Below, piece by piece: positions 27,728 to 35,660 of a stretch of DNA of 64,000 nucleotides. The DNA lies in NCBI GenBank assembly GCA_963798775.1, contig CAWCUK010000003.1, positions 310,001-374,000 of the forward strand, read 5' to 3'. Source of the stretch: CAWCUK01 sp963798775. Its GTDB lineage: Bacteria > Bacteroidota > Ignavibacteria > Ignavibacteriales > Ignavibacteriaceae. Every line of letters starts with the position of its first letter. Within the stretch, counting starts at the first letter, position 1. Under the pieces are notes generated by a model that worked only from the letters and a program-made list of their open reading frames with translations, was not told the DNA's origin and searched no databases. Made by a program: the position numbers and the translations under genes.

Positions 27728-28663
27728 CTATTTATACTCAGTCCATTGCAGCTCTTTTTCTTTGGTCGCGTTTTTTACTTTTTCCGATCTCTCTTTAGAT
27801 AATTGCTGTTCCTTCTTTTTCGCTTCTTCTTCTGTTGTGCCGGAGTTATTTTGTTTTTTATCAATAAGGCCGTTCGTTTTTCTTATCTCCTCAACGGGAT
27901 CTGAAATATATTCCCATTCTCCTTTTTCCCAAGGACCTTTTCCCTGGTTCCACGGGCCTCTTACATCTTCACCATCTGACAAATTAAATGTTGTATGCGT
28001 ATATCTAATATCCCCCTGTAGCTGTCCAACCGGAAAGTTCGGCTGGATACTTTCTAGTGCAGCCGTAAATTGCTGAAAATGTGTTATTTCTCTAGTCATC
28101 AAAAACCTTAATGTTTCCTGCACATGTGGATCATCTGTAAATTTCAAAAGGTACTCATAAACAATTTTTGCTCTTGATTCTGCCGCTATATCAGATCTTA
28201 AATCAACTGTGGGATCTCCGTTTGCGTTTACAAAACTTCCCGACCAGGGAATTCCGGAGGCATTTGTTACTAGCGGTCCGCCGCCTGATTGAACTAGGAA
28301 TTGTGGATTTTGAAGCGCCTCATGAATCATATCATCTCTATATGAACTATTCTTTCCTGCAAGTTGTGCTACAGGATTTGTTTCAACCGCGTTTTTTAAT
28401 TCTCCGTTTATTCCGTTTGTAAGCATGGTTATTGTAGCGCCCACTATTTCTAAATGAGAAAATTCTTCTGTAGCGATATCCATTAAAAGATCATAAATAT
28501 CAGGATGAGGTTTTTTTGCCGCGAATGATTGTACAAAATATTGCATAGCTGCTTTTAGTTCTCCGTTCCCGCCGCCGAATTGTTCTAACAGCAAAGCCGC
28601 AAATTTTGGATCAGGTTCTGAAACACGCGCATTAAACTGCAGTTCTTTCACATGATGAAACAT
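27728..28663 (-). CDS. Manganese (non-heme) catalase
   Basis: 311 residues. The ferritin-like four-helix core carries the dinuclear manganese ligands: Glu in GELKAAMQY (about 35), Glu/His in TEEFSHLE (about 66-69), Glu in DIAAESRAK (about 148) and His in REITHFQQF (about 181). The C-terminal 60 residues are a charged tail rich in Lys, Glu and Gln, longer than in some family members. It disproportionates hydrogen peroxide in the cytoplasm. AAAGGA lies 9-10 bases before the ATG. It is a single gene facing away from the ars cluster, with a broken AhpD-like gene upstream, giving a small oxidative-stress patch. Confidence 0.93.
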   Translation of the reverse strand: MFHHVKELQFNARVSEPDPKFAALLLEQFGGGNGELKAAMQYFVQSFAAKKPHPDIYDLLMDIATEEFSHLEIVGATITMLTNGINGELKNAVETNPVAQLAGKNSSYRDDMIHEALQNPQFLVQSGGGPLVTNASGIPWSGSFVNANGDPTVDLRSDIAAESRAKIVYEYLLKFTDDPHVQETLRFLMTREITHFQQFTAALESIQPNFPVGQLQGDIRYTHTTFNLSDGEDVRGPWNQGKGPWEKGEWEYISDPVEEIRKTNGLIDKKQNNSGTTEEEAKKKEQQLSKERSEKVKNATKEKELQWTEYK

Positions 28664-28898
28664 AGGTATATCCTTTCTTGTTCATTAAAAATTTTATGAC
28701 AGTTGTTTTTTAATTAGAAGTTTAAGCTTCCATCTCATCTGTATATATACTTTATTTTTTATTTTATGCTCGTGTTATTTGGCATTTAAGCTTGCTTTTT
28801 ATTTCTGATTGTGTGACTCTTATCTCCGGTGGAATTTTTTTACTCCCTACATATTATATATGCTGAAGAGAATATTTATATTAATATTTATTTAAAAT

Positions 28899-29080
28899 AT
28901 GAAGAGATGAAACTGGTTTAATAAGAAGTCAAAGTAGAAAATATTTTTGAAGGATTAAAGAAATCTGCTGATGCGGTATTAGAAATTAGATTAACCCGAA
29001 TTCGCGGAAATGATTTTCATATATGTTGCGATAGAGCTACCGTTGATAAGTACCAGTATCATGAAGTGCTAATTCTCTAA
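28899..29080 (+). pseudogene. Possible AhpD/CMD-family gene remnant
   Basis: A 51-residue open stretch (28925-29080) without a start codon reads like coding sequence: FEGLKKSADAVLEIRLTRIR, GNDFHICCDR. The pattern ELxKIRxSQINGCxxCxDMHxxxA of AhpD/carboxymuconolactone decarboxylases can be laid over it, with the CxxC motif lost (only CC remains). An ATG at 28899 begins a few AhpD-like residues (MKR) but stops at once, and the body continues in a different frame. I infer a decayed peroxidase-reductase gene. The similarity is short and read by eye, so this is tentative. Confidence 0.35.
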
Positions 29081-29086
29081 ACATTA

Positions 29087-29785
29087 TTAATTTAAATAAA
29101 TAATATAAACCCCGCCAAGTATTACTAAAATCCCGCATGTTCTTTTTATTAAAAGAATTGTTTTAGAGCTTTCATTCCAATTTAAATATTTTTGCACTTT
29201 TCCTGTTAATGTTCCCGCGCCGACTATAATAGTACAATGTCCTATTCCAAAAGCAAGAAGGAAAATTATAGCAAGTAAATAGTTTGTTTGTGAAATTTGA
29301 AATACTAAACCGAGCACCGGTGCCATAAACGCAAATGTGCAAGGCCCTAATGCTAATCCAAAAAGCAGCCCTAAAATAAGTGCTGCCAATAATCCTTTTG
29401 CTTTTGTTATTTTTAATACGGTATTATTCCAATCAATCTTAATAATATCAGTTAAATAAAGCCCGACTAAAAAGAAAATTCCGGCAACAAAATAAATACC
29501 TGCTCCGCCAATATCTCCCATTAATCTTCCAAGTGAAGCGGTGATAATTCCAATGAGTGCTATTGTAATTAGAATGCCGACAGAAAAAATTAAGGAGATA
29601 TTGAATGTTCTGCCGATCGATATTTTTCCTTGTGAGCTTATAAAGCCGATGACCAGCGGAATGCTTGATAAATGACAGGGCGAAAGTAGTATCGATAATA
29701 TTCCCCATGTGAATGAAGCCAGCACCGCAATCCATGTAGCTCCCGTCATTGCTTCGTATAATACGGTAAATATTCCGTCAAACAT
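29087..29785 (-). CDS. CcdA/DsbD-type transmembrane thiol-disulfide transporter
   Basis: 232 residues with six membrane helices. The two active cysteines are in SILLSPCHLSS (helix 1) and GLALGPCTFAF (helix 4), the P-C signature of CcdA proteins, which carry reducing equivalents from cytoplasmic thioredoxin across the membrane. It is the last gene of the arsenic-linked group and starts 2 bases after the stop of the thioredoxin-like lipoprotein gene, whose Cys pair it probably reduces. AAGG lies before the ATG at 29785. Confidence 0.9.
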   Translation of the reverse strand: MFDGIFTVLYEAMTGATWIAVLASFTWGILSILLSPCHLSSIPLVIGFISSQGKISIGRTFNISLIFSVGILITIALIGIITASLGRLMGDIGGAGIYFVAGIFFLVGLYLTDIIKIDWNNTVLKITKAKGLLAALILGLLFGLALGPCTFAFMAPVLGLVFQISQTNYLLAIIFLLAFGIGHCTIIVGAGTLTGKVQKYLNWNESSKTILLIKRTCGILVILGGVYIIYLN

Positions 29786-29787
29786 AT

Positions 29788-30201
29788 TCAGCCTTTTATG
29801 CTGTTAGATTTCAGTCCCTTTAATTGTAGAATTTTATCTATTTCTTTTTCCGGATAAAATCCTTCGTGACGGTGGAATTCTTTACCGTCGGCATCTAAAA
29901 ATATTTGTGTGGGGATTAATCTTATTTTATATTTCTGAGCATATTCCTTTTGCTCTGTCTTCCAAACATCATAAAAAATGACTTTAATTTGCCGGTCATA
30001 TTTTTCTTCAATTGCTTTCATCACCGGCTGCATTTGTTTGCAGGGAATACAGTTTATAGAACCGAGTTCAATAAATGTTACTTTTGGCTTTATAGTATTT
30101 GTTGTTGAACCTTTTTTATGCTGAGACTGAGTATCGCAACCCTGTAAAGAAATAAATGCTATAATGGCTATTATTGAGATTATTCTCATTTTACTCTCCA
30201 T
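29788..30201 (-). CDS. Thioredoxin-like lipoprotein
   Basis: 137 residues. Signal sequence with lipobox LQGC (Cys22) predicts membrane attachment on the periplasmic side. A thioredoxin fold follows (about 40-135) with active site CIPC in INCIPCKQMQPV, the cis-Pro region LIPTQIFLD and the strand FIELGS. It probably receives electrons from the adjacent CcdA and reduces an envelope partner. Its start overlaps the end of the preceding small redox protein gene by 11 bases, which suggests translational coupling. Confidence 0.88.
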   Translation of the reverse strand: MESKMRIISIIAIIAFISLQGCDTQSQHKKGSTTNTIKPKVTFIELGSINCIPCKQMQPVMKAIEEKYDRQIKVIFYDVWKTEQKEYAQKYKIRLIPTQIFLDADGKEFHRHEGFYPEKEIDKILQLKGLKSNSIKG

Positions 30202-30430
30202 TCAACCAATTAAAAATTTGTTCGTCTTTCGGAATAATGCCGTAACTTTTTACTTTTTCGTCAATCACTAAGCCTGGTGTCATCATTATTCCGTAACCAA
30301 TTATTTCTTGTATATCTTCAATTTTAATTATTTTTGCTTCAATATTATTTTTAAAGACTATTTCCTTAATCTTATTTTCTAATTTTCTGCATTTAGGGCA
30401 GCCTGTTCCAAGAACTTTCACAGTTACCAT
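30191..30430 (-). CDS. Small redox-active disulfide protein (thioredoxin-like)
   Basis: 79 residues with the MTH895/TM0996-type glutaredoxin-like fold: TVKVLGTGCPKCRKLENKI carries CPKC, followed by the YGIMMTPGLVIDEKV block with the cis-Pro of TPG. Proteins of this family are often encoded next to permeases of the DUF318/ArsP type, as here. It is related to the second copy at 32728-32979. Cytoplasmic; substrate unknown, perhaps a reductant for the permease-linked pathway. Confidence 0.88.
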   Translation of the reverse strand: MVTVKVLGTGCPKCRKLENKIKEIVFKNNIEAKIIKIEDIQEIIGYGIMMTPGLVIDEKVKSYGIIPKDEQIFNWLNGE

Positions 30431-30447
30431 TTTTACCTCAAAATATT

Positions 30448-30543
30448 TTAAGTAGAATAAATAGTTCCAACTCTCTCAAATTTTTTAGTTAGCACAGCAA
30501 TTTTATCCGCATAATCTTTTAGAAAAAATTTTAATGTTTGCAA
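30448..30543 (-). CDS. Possible 31-residue protein in the ars operon
   Basis: A TTG-initiated frame (start codon at 30543) directly after the permease stop encodes QTLKFFLKDYADKIAVLTKK and a further 11 residues. The composition is coding-like (amphipathic, basic) but the ribosome binding site is weak. It could be a small operon protein, a remnant of a longer gene, or chance. No family recognised. Confidence 0.25.
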   Translation of the reverse strand: MQTLKFFLKDYADKIAVLTKKFERVGTIYST

Positions 30544-30552
30544 TTTCTTTTA

Positions 30553-31575
30553 TTAATAAATTAAATTAAAAATATAACCGACAATAGTTATTCCTACGGC
30601 TACAGTTCCTACAAATACAAAAATTAACTGCGGTTTAAGAACCTTTTTTAGGATAATAGCTTCCGGAAATGATAAAGCGATAACTGACATCATAAATGCC
30701 AAAACCGTTCCAAGTGACGCTCCTTTTCCCAGCAACGCTTGTACAATAGGTATAATTCCCGCCGCGTTAGAATACATTGGGACGCCAAGTACTACTGCAG
30801 CGGGAACTGACCACCAGGCGCTTTTGCCCATAAGTCCGGCCAAAAAATTTTCCGGTACATATCCGTGTATTCCGGCGCCTACGGCAATTCCGATAATTAT
30901 ATAAATCCAAACTTTTCCTACAATCTCTTTAACAGCATCTACTCCGGCAATAATTCTTTCTGAAAAAATTGGTTTTGTTTCTTCCGTTTCTATTTGTCCG
31001 GCTTTAATTTTATAAACCCAATCTTCTACATACCTTTCAAGTTTTAATCTTCCTATAACAAAACCTGCTAACATTGCAATTATTAATCCGGTAGATAAAT
31101 ACAGAAGAGCGGTTTTCCACCCGAATAAACCAAATAAAAGAACAATGGCGACTTCATTTATCATAGGTGCTGCAATTAAAAAAGAAAATGTAACGCCGAG
31201 TGGTACCCCGCTTTCTACAAATCCTAGAAATAATGGAATGGCGGAACACGAACAAAATGGTGTAACAATGCCAAGAAAACTTGCGGAAACATTTCCGGCA
31301 AAAAGTTTTTTACCGCCGAGCATTTTTCTAGTTCGTTCCGGCGAAAAATATGTGCGGATTATTCCAACGCCAAAGACTATCAAAACCAAAAGCAAAAGTA
31401 CTTTAGGTACTTCAAAGACAAAGAATCTAACCGCGTCTGTAAAATGCGCTTCTGGGGCGAGACCAATTATAGAGAATATTAATATATCTGAAAGTTTCTC
31501 TAAATTTAGATAGAGCAGAAACCACAAAGGCAATAATATTAATAAGATTAATATTATTAGCCTAAATTTTTTCAT
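30553..31575 (-). CDS. Permease of the DUF318/ArsP-SO_0444 family
   Basis: About 340 residues with eight or so membrane helices in two halves. Marks: FCSCSAIPLF (Cys cluster), SFLIAAPMINEVA, and the second half MYSNAAGIIPIVQALL with SFPEAIILKK. The FCSCS motif is the likely thiol-metal site of this family, members of which export methylarsenicals (ArsP) or act in redox-linked metal efflux. Start choice: ATG at 31575 (MKKFRLIILILL) resembles family N-termini; ATG 31602 and TTG 31626 are in frame, and the last would overlap the acr3 stop by 10 bases. Followed by two thioredoxin-like genes and ccdA. Confidence 0.85.
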   Translation of the reverse strand: MKKFRLIILILLILLPLWFLLYLNLEKLSDILIFSIIGLAPEAHFTDAVRFFVFEVPKVLLLLVLIVFGVGIIRTYFSPERTRKMLGGKKLFAGNVSASFLGIVTPFCSCSAIPLFLGFVESGVPLGVTFSFLIAAPMINEVAIVLLFGLFGWKTALLYLSTGLIIAMLAGFVIGRLKLERYVEDWVYKIKAGQIETEETKPIFSERIIAGVDAVKEIVGKVWIYIIIGIAVGAGIHGYVPENFLAGLMGKSAWWSVPAAVVLGVPMYSNAAGIIPIVQALLGKGASLGTVLAFMMSVIALSFPEAIILKKVLKPQLIFVFVGTVAVGITIVGYIFNLIY

Positions 31576-31616
31576 CACTGCGGTCTCTATAAATAAATTC
31601 ATTTTATTGCCAATTA

Positions 31617-32708
31617 TTATGGACAAATATCAGGAGCTTTTACAGTTCCTTCTTCTACATTTTTGAAATATTTTTTCTGGAACCATAATGCCACATTTAC
31701 CAAGCCGATTAATGCCGGCACTTCTACTAGCGGGCCAATAACAGCCGCGAAAGCTTCACCGCTGTTAATTCCGAATATCGCGACCGCTACCGCTATTGCT
31801 AATTCAAAATTGTTGCTTGCGGCGGTAAAGGAAAGTGTTGCCGTCTTTGAATAATCCGCCCCGATTTTTCGCCCCATATAAAATGAAACGAGAAACATAA
31901 CCGCAAAATAAATTACCAGCGGAATCGCGATCCGAACAACATCAAGCGGAATTTTTACAATATATTCCCCTTTAAGTGAAAACATTACCATAATTGTAAA
32001 CAGCAGTGCAATCAAGGTTATCGGACTTATTTTCGGTATAAATTTGGTCTGATACCAATCTTTATTTTTTATTTTAATTAAGGTGAAGCGTGTTATTATT
32101 CCGGCTATAAATGGTATTCCGAGATATATAAATACACTTTCCGCAATTTGTCCGATTGTTATTTCAACTTTGAATGATTGTAAACCGAGCCAATTAGGTA
32201 AAACTGTTAAAAATATATAAGCGTAAATTGAAAAAAAGAGCACCTGGAAAATTGAGTTGAAAGCTACCAAACCGGCGGCATATTCAGTATCGCCTTTTGC
32301 TAATTCATTCCAAACAATTACCATTGCAATGCATCTAGCTAAGCCGATCATAATTAAACCGGCCATATACTCCGGATAATTATTCAAAAAAATTATGGCT
32401 AGAAAAAACATTAGTATCGGGCCGATAATCCAATTCTGGATTAATGAGAGAGAAAGTATTTTTATATTTTTAAATATATCTCCCAATTCTTCGTATTTTA
32501 CTTTTGCGAGCGGGGGATACATCATCAGAATTAAACCAACCGCGATTGGTATATTAGTAGTACTTTCCGGAGATGATTTAAGCGAATCCCAGAATTTTGC
32601 AATTCCCGGAAAAAGATAACCGGAAAATACTCCAATAAACATTGCAAGAAATATCCACAAGGTTAAATACTTATCAAGGAATGAAAGTTTTTTTGCTATT
32701 GAACTCAT
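31617..32708 (-). CDS. acr3: Arsenite efflux transporter ACR3
   Basis: 363 residues with ten membrane helices, BASS/ACR3 superfamily. The essential Cys of ACR3 transporters is in IGLARCIAMVIVWNELAKGD; a second conserved region FTAASNNFELAIAVAVA is the crossover helix. The protein exports arsenite with the proton gradient, using the arsenite produced by ArsC. It lies 19 bases downstream of the small disulfide protein gene and upstream of the permease in one transcription unit headed by arsR. Confidence 0.95.
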   Translation of the reverse strand: MSSIAKKLSFLDKYLTLWIFLAMFIGVFSGYLFPGIAKFWDSLKSSPESTTNIPIAVGLILMMYPPLAKVKYEELGDIFKNIKILSLSLIQNWIIGPILMFFLAIIFLNNYPEYMAGLIMIGLARCIAMVIVWNELAKGDTEYAAGLVAFNSIFQVLFFSIYAYIFLTVLPNWLGLQSFKVEITIGQIAESVFIYLGIPFIAGIITRFTLIKIKNKDWYQTKFIPKISPITLIALLFTIMVMFSLKGEYIVKIPLDVVRIAIPLVIYFAVMFLVSFYMGRKIGADYSKTATLSFTAASNNFELAIAVAVAIFGINSGEAFAAVIGPLVEVPALIGLVNVALWFQKKYFKNVEEGTVKAPDICP

Positions 32709-32727
32709 ACTTTTCTTCTGTCATTTA

Positions 32728-32979
32728 TTATTGAGCAGTAAATTCGTTCACCAACCAGTTGGTTAATGTTGATTTTGTGGGAAGCTTTCCGCTATGTATA
32801 ACTTTGCCGTTAACAGCCAATCCCGGTGTACTCATTATTCCGTAACTCATAATGTCTTTGTAATCTGTTACCTTTTCAATTTGGGCATCAATACTATTTT
32901 CAGCAACAACTTCATGACAAAGTTTTTCTAAATTAGTGCAATTAGCACAACCCGGTCCTAATATTTTGATGTTTAACAT
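32728..32979 (-). CDS. Small redox-active disulfide protein (thioredoxin-like), second copy
   Basis: 83 residues, the same MTH895-type fold as at 30191-30430: NIKILGPGCANCTNLEKLCH with the CANC pair, then SYGIMSTPGLAVNGKVIHSG. It sits 4 bases after arsC and 19 before acr3. It may supply electrons to the thioredoxin-coupled arsenate reductase. AAGGAA lies before the ATG. Confidence 0.88.
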   Translation of the reverse strand: MLNIKILGPGCANCTNLEKLCHEVVAENSIDAQIEKVTDYKDIMSYGIMSTPGLAVNGKVIHSGKLPTKSTLTNWLVNEFTAQ

Positions 32980-32983
32980 TTAA

Positions 32984-33409
32984 TTATTTCCTTATATTTT
33001 CTTTATAAAAATTGTAAAAATCTTTCTTTATTTCATCTCTAATTCTTCTAAATTCCGTAAGAATTTCATCCTCAGTTCCGGTTTTTCCGGCGGGATCTTC
33101 AAAACCTAGATGTAACTTTTTCCCAACTTTACCTATAAAAAGCGGGCAAGTTTCTTTTGCGTTATCGCATACCGTAATTACATAATCAAAATATTCATCC
33201 AAAAACTGATCTACTGATTTGGGATAGTTTTTAGAAAGATCAATTCCAACTTCACTCATCACCTGAACCGCATTTGGATGAATTATTTTAGATGGATTTG
33301 TTCCTGCGGAATAAACTTCCGATTCCGAATTAAAAGATTTTAAATAACCTTCCGCCATTTGACTCCGGCAGCTATTACCGGTGCAGAGTATTAATATTTT
33401 TGTAGACAT
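32984..33409 (-). CDS. arsC: Arsenate reductase, low-MW phosphatase type
   Basis: 141 residues. The P-loop CTGNSCRSQMAE with Cys10 and Cys15, and the redox pair in VCDNAKETCPLF (Cys82 and Cys89 type) identify the thioredoxin-coupled ArsC of the Staphylococcus pI258 class. It reduces arsenate to arsenite for ACR3 efflux. GAGGCC is upstream of the ATG at 33409. A predicted ArsR operator lies just before the gene, at 33430-33449. Confidence 0.95.
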   Translation of the reverse strand: MSTKILILCTGNSCRSQMAEGYLKSFNSESEVYSAGTNPSKIIHPNAVQVMSEVGIDLSKNYPKSVDQFLDEYFDYVITVCDNAKETCPLFIGKVGKKLHLGFEDPAGKTGTEDEILTEFRRIRDEIKKDFYNFYKENIRK

Positions 33410-33429
33410 TATTTTAGGCCTCTTGTCCT

Positions 33430-33449
33430 AATTCGTTATTTACCGAATT
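33430..33449. promoter_or_regulatory. Predicted ArsR operator, copy 2
   Basis: aattcgttatttaccgaatt is an imperfect palindrome (AATTCG..CGAATT) in the gap between arsR and arsC. It matches the site before arsR at 17 of 20 positions, which makes common recognition by ArsR likely. Confidence 0.6.
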
Positions 33450-33464
33450 ATTTAGGATAAAAAA

Positions 33465-33809
33465 TTATAATCCGCAAACTTTATATCGATCTACAGTTTT
33501 AACTTTTTGTTTATCGTTTTCAACTAATTGATTATCTCCCAGCCAAAAATCTAACTGGCTTAAAATCGCGGAAATTCTTTGGTCTTTCGGTCGCTGGTTT
33601 ATTAAATAATTCACCCATTTACCTTCCCGTTCCTCTATTATAAATCCATCTTTTTTTAATATACTTAAATGTTGAGATACAGTTGAAGCCGCGAGTCGAA
33701 GTATATCTGTTATTTCACAGACGCAAAGAGGCTTAATTTGAAGCATCTTTAATATGCGCAGCCGGTTCTTATCCGAAAGTGCCTTAAATATATTTATCGA
33801 TTCTTTCAT
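33465..33809 (-). CDS. arsR: ArsR-family arsenic-responsive repressor
   Basis: 114 residues, winged helix. DNA recognition helix AASTVSQHLSILKKDGFI; the arsenite-binding CVC motif is in KPLCVCEITDIL, at the start of the helix used by ArsR, and further cysteine in the C-terminal VCGL. It represses the operon until arsenite or antimonite is bound. First gene of the arsenic operon; likely autoregulated through the operator copy at 33816-33835. Confidence 0.93.
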   Translation of the reverse strand: MKESINIFKALSDKNRLRILKMLQIKPLCVCEITDILRLAASTVSQHLSILKKDGFIIEEREGKWVNYLINQRPKDQRISAILSQLDFWLGDNQLVENDKQKVKTVDRYKVCGL

Positions 33810-33815
33810 AATAAC

Positions 33816-33835
33816 ATTTCGTTGTTTACCGAAAT
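33816..33835. promoter_or_regulatory. Predicted ArsR operator, copy 1
   Basis: atttcgttgtttaccgaaat, an imperfect palindrome (ATTTCG..CGAAAT), begins 6 bases upstream of the arsR start codon. Its match with 33430-33449 is the evidence. The core TTCGTTxTTTACCGAA is shared. Confidence 0.65.
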
Positions 33836-33894
33836 ATAAACTATGCGTTTATTATAAACAAGTTTCAGAAACAAAACTCTACCGGTCGAACAGC

Positions 33895-34047
33895 TTTATT
33901 TTAGATTAAAACCTGAGGAGAGTTTAGAAAACTCCAAAAGCCGTCTTAGGAAGTATTCTCATAAGACAGGATGAATGGTCACCAGGTTGACTGGCGATAA
34001 TAGAGGCTAAAATAAAACCCCAGAGATGGATTCCCGAGTTGGACGGG
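33895..34047. ncRNA. Candidate structured RNA with multi-hairpin architecture
   Basis: The noncoding region has nested complementarity: a perfect 10-bp outer stem (tttattttag 33895-33904 with ctaaaataaa 34007-34016) encloses three hairpins, gagttt/aaactc (33920-33934), gtctta/taagac (33943-33967) and ccag/ctgg (33982-33994); another hairpin, cccg/cggg (34033-34047), follows. The segment is richer in G and C than its surroundings and has no coding frame. It does not match the riboswitches, tmRNA, RNase P or SRP RNA that I can recall. The strand is undecided. It may be an RNA of the accessory region or a leftover of a mobile element. Confidence 0.4.
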
Positions 34048-34256
34048 CTAGAAATTTATCGACTTTATTTTGTAAAAAAATAAATGCTTCTTTCTAAAAA
34101 GTTTTACAGAAGGAGAAGGTTGAGATTATTTTTCCCCCAACTCATGAAAACTGCATCTATTTCCTTTTGATATTTGGCAATCGTTTGATAACCAGGAATT
34201 AAATATGTTCATACTTATAAATTGAAGTATGGTTCTTTTCTTTATTAAACTTGTTC

Positions 34257-34260
34257 CTGA
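34257..34260. repeat. IS target site duplication, left copy (ctga)
   Basis: CTGA directly precedes the left end of the IS element and is repeated at 35690-35693 directly after its right end. Confidence 0.75.
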
Positions 34261-34289
34261 TATAATGCTTAAGTTGGAAAGTTACTTTT
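34261..34289. repeat. IS left inverted repeat
   Basis: 29-base left end starting tataatgctt. Pairs with the inverse of 35661-35689 at 22 of 29 positions. Confidence 0.8.
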
Positions 34290-34329
34290 GAAGAAATAAA
34301 TTTAGTGTAAAAAACTTCAGGAGTAAATA

Positions 34330-34635
34330 ATGAAAAATCAAAAAAGACATTTTACAGCAGAATTCAAAGTAAAAGTATTACGAGAACATTTAGAAAACCA
34401 GGTACCGGTTGGTAAATTATGTGAACAGTATAATATCCACCCGAACTTGTTTTATTTGTGGAAAAAAGAATTATTCAGCGGAGCCTTAGAAACATTTTCA
34501 AAAAAGAAGACCAGCAAGACTGAAGGACAAAAGCTCAACCGCCTGGAAGAAAAGCTTAAGGATAAAGATTCCCTTATCAGCGAAATAGTTGAAGATAACC
34601 TTAGATTAAAAAAAAAGCTGAATGGGGGAAACTGA
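34330..34635 (+). CDS. IS3-family transposase OrfA
   Basis: 101 residues. HTH_Tnp_1-type DNA-binding domain (KRHFTAEFKVKVLREHL and HPNLFYLWKKEL) binds the inverted repeats; the C-terminal half is a leucine-zipper-like coiled coil (LNRLEEKLKDKDSLISEIV). The stop at 34633-34635 lies past the A9 run where ribosomes can shift to the -1 frame to make OrfAB. Alone, OrfA normally acts as a DNA-binding regulator of transposition. Confidence 0.92.
   Translation: MKNQKRHFTAEFKVKVLREHLENQVPVGKLCEQYNIHPNLFYLWKKELFSGALETFSKKKTSKTEGQKLNRLEEKLKDKDSLISEIVEDNLRLKKKLNGGN
34608..34617 (+). promoter_or_regulatory. Programmed -1 frameshift site
   Basis: Run of nine A followed by G. The A AAA AAG slip heptamer in the orfA frame is the classical IS3 signal. 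The orfB frame is open from 34605 through this run, so a shift here yields a continuous OrfAB transposase. Confidence 0.75.
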
Positions 34636-34640
34636 ATAAA

Positions 34641-35624
34641 ATGTGGATAGAAGCCGAAGTAAGAGATTCTGTAGTTAATCATATAATATATCTTTGTTCC
34701 CGAAGTGGTATCCCGGTGAAAAAGCTTTTATCACATATTGGGCTTTGCAAGGTTAAATTCTACAGATGGGTCAAAAGAAGCGGAGTAGCAAACCATCATA
34801 ACGGAAAGATACCGAAGGCCCATTGGTTAACGCCGCAAGAGATAAAAGTTATAGAAGAATTTGCACGCGAACATTATTCAGAGAATGATTATTTTCTAAA
34901 AGACGGATACAGACGAATAGCCTATAAAATGCTGGATCTGAATATAGCGGCAGTACATCCGTCCAGTGTTTATCGTATTCTGAAGAGAGCCGATCTGTTA
35001 AACAAGTGGAATACAGTGAAAAGAGATACAAAAGGCAATGGGTTTAAGCAGCCGGACTGTCCTCATAAACACTGGCATGTAGATATTAAATATCTGAATT
35101 TTAACGGGAGTTTTTTATTTTTGATATCGATACTTGATGGTTACTCCCGTTATATTATTCATCATGAAGTAAGGCATACGATGAACGAATATGATGTTGA
35201 GCTTACAGTACAAAAAGCCAAAGACAAATATCCAGATGCCAGGCCAAGAATAATAAGCGACAACGGCTCTCAATTTGTATCAAAAGAATTTAAGATGTTT
35301 ATCAAGGATGCCGAACTTACTCATGTAAAAACATCAGTAAATTATCCTGAAGCTAATGGCAAAATAGAACGCTATCACAGGACAATCAGCGAGGAATGCC
35401 TGAAAGTAAAATCACCGGTCAGTTTTGAAGATTACAGAATTTACATTGAAGATTATATAAACTTCTATAACAAAGAAAGACTTCATGCTTCACTTAATTA
35501 CTTGACACCTGAAGATTATCTTTTAGGCAGAAAGAAAGAAAAACTGGCATTAAGGCAATCAAAATTAGAACGGGCGGAATTAAATAGAGCAGAATACTGG
35601 AACTCAATCATTAACACAGCTTAA
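34641..35624 (+). CDS. IS3-family transposase OrfB (DDE integrase)
   Basis: 327 residues from the ATG; the frame is open back to 34605, and the functional form is the frameshifted OrfAB. An HTH_21-like N-terminal part (about 60-115) precedes the rve integrase core with the catalytic triad: Asp in HWHVDIKYL, Asp in IISDNGSQF, Glu in NGKIERYHRTI. It catalyses cleavage and strand transfer of the IS. No frameshift or stop interrupts it. Confidence 0.93.
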   Translation: MWIEAEVRDSVVNHIIYLCSRSGIPVKKLLSHIGLCKVKFYRWVKRSGVANHHNGKIPKAHWLTPQEIKVIEEFAREHYSENDYFLKDGYRRIAYKMLDLNIAAVHPSSVYRILKRADLLNKWNTVKRDTKGNGFKQPDCPHKHWHVDIKYLNFNGSFLFLISILDGYSRYIIHHEVRHTMNEYDVELTVQKAKDKYPDARPRIISDNGSQFVSKEFKMFIKDAELTHVKTSVNYPEANGKIERYHRTISEECLKVKSPVSFEDYRIYIEDYINFYNKERLHASLNYLTPEDYLLGRKKEKLALRQSKLERAELNRAEYWNSIINTA

Positions 35625-35660
35625 ATGAATATTATTTTTAACCAATTATTATTTTTTACT

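Noticed and set aside
34024..34050. Short resemblance of ggattc and gggcta to the 3' part of tRNA-Ser, as a possible att copy
   Set aside because: The two blocks are only about six bases each and the T-loop is missing; spacing differs. It is better explained as part of the local hairpins.
33841..34260. Retron msr/msd or group II intron for the structured region
   Set aside because: No reverse transcriptase gene or domain V sequence is present nearby.
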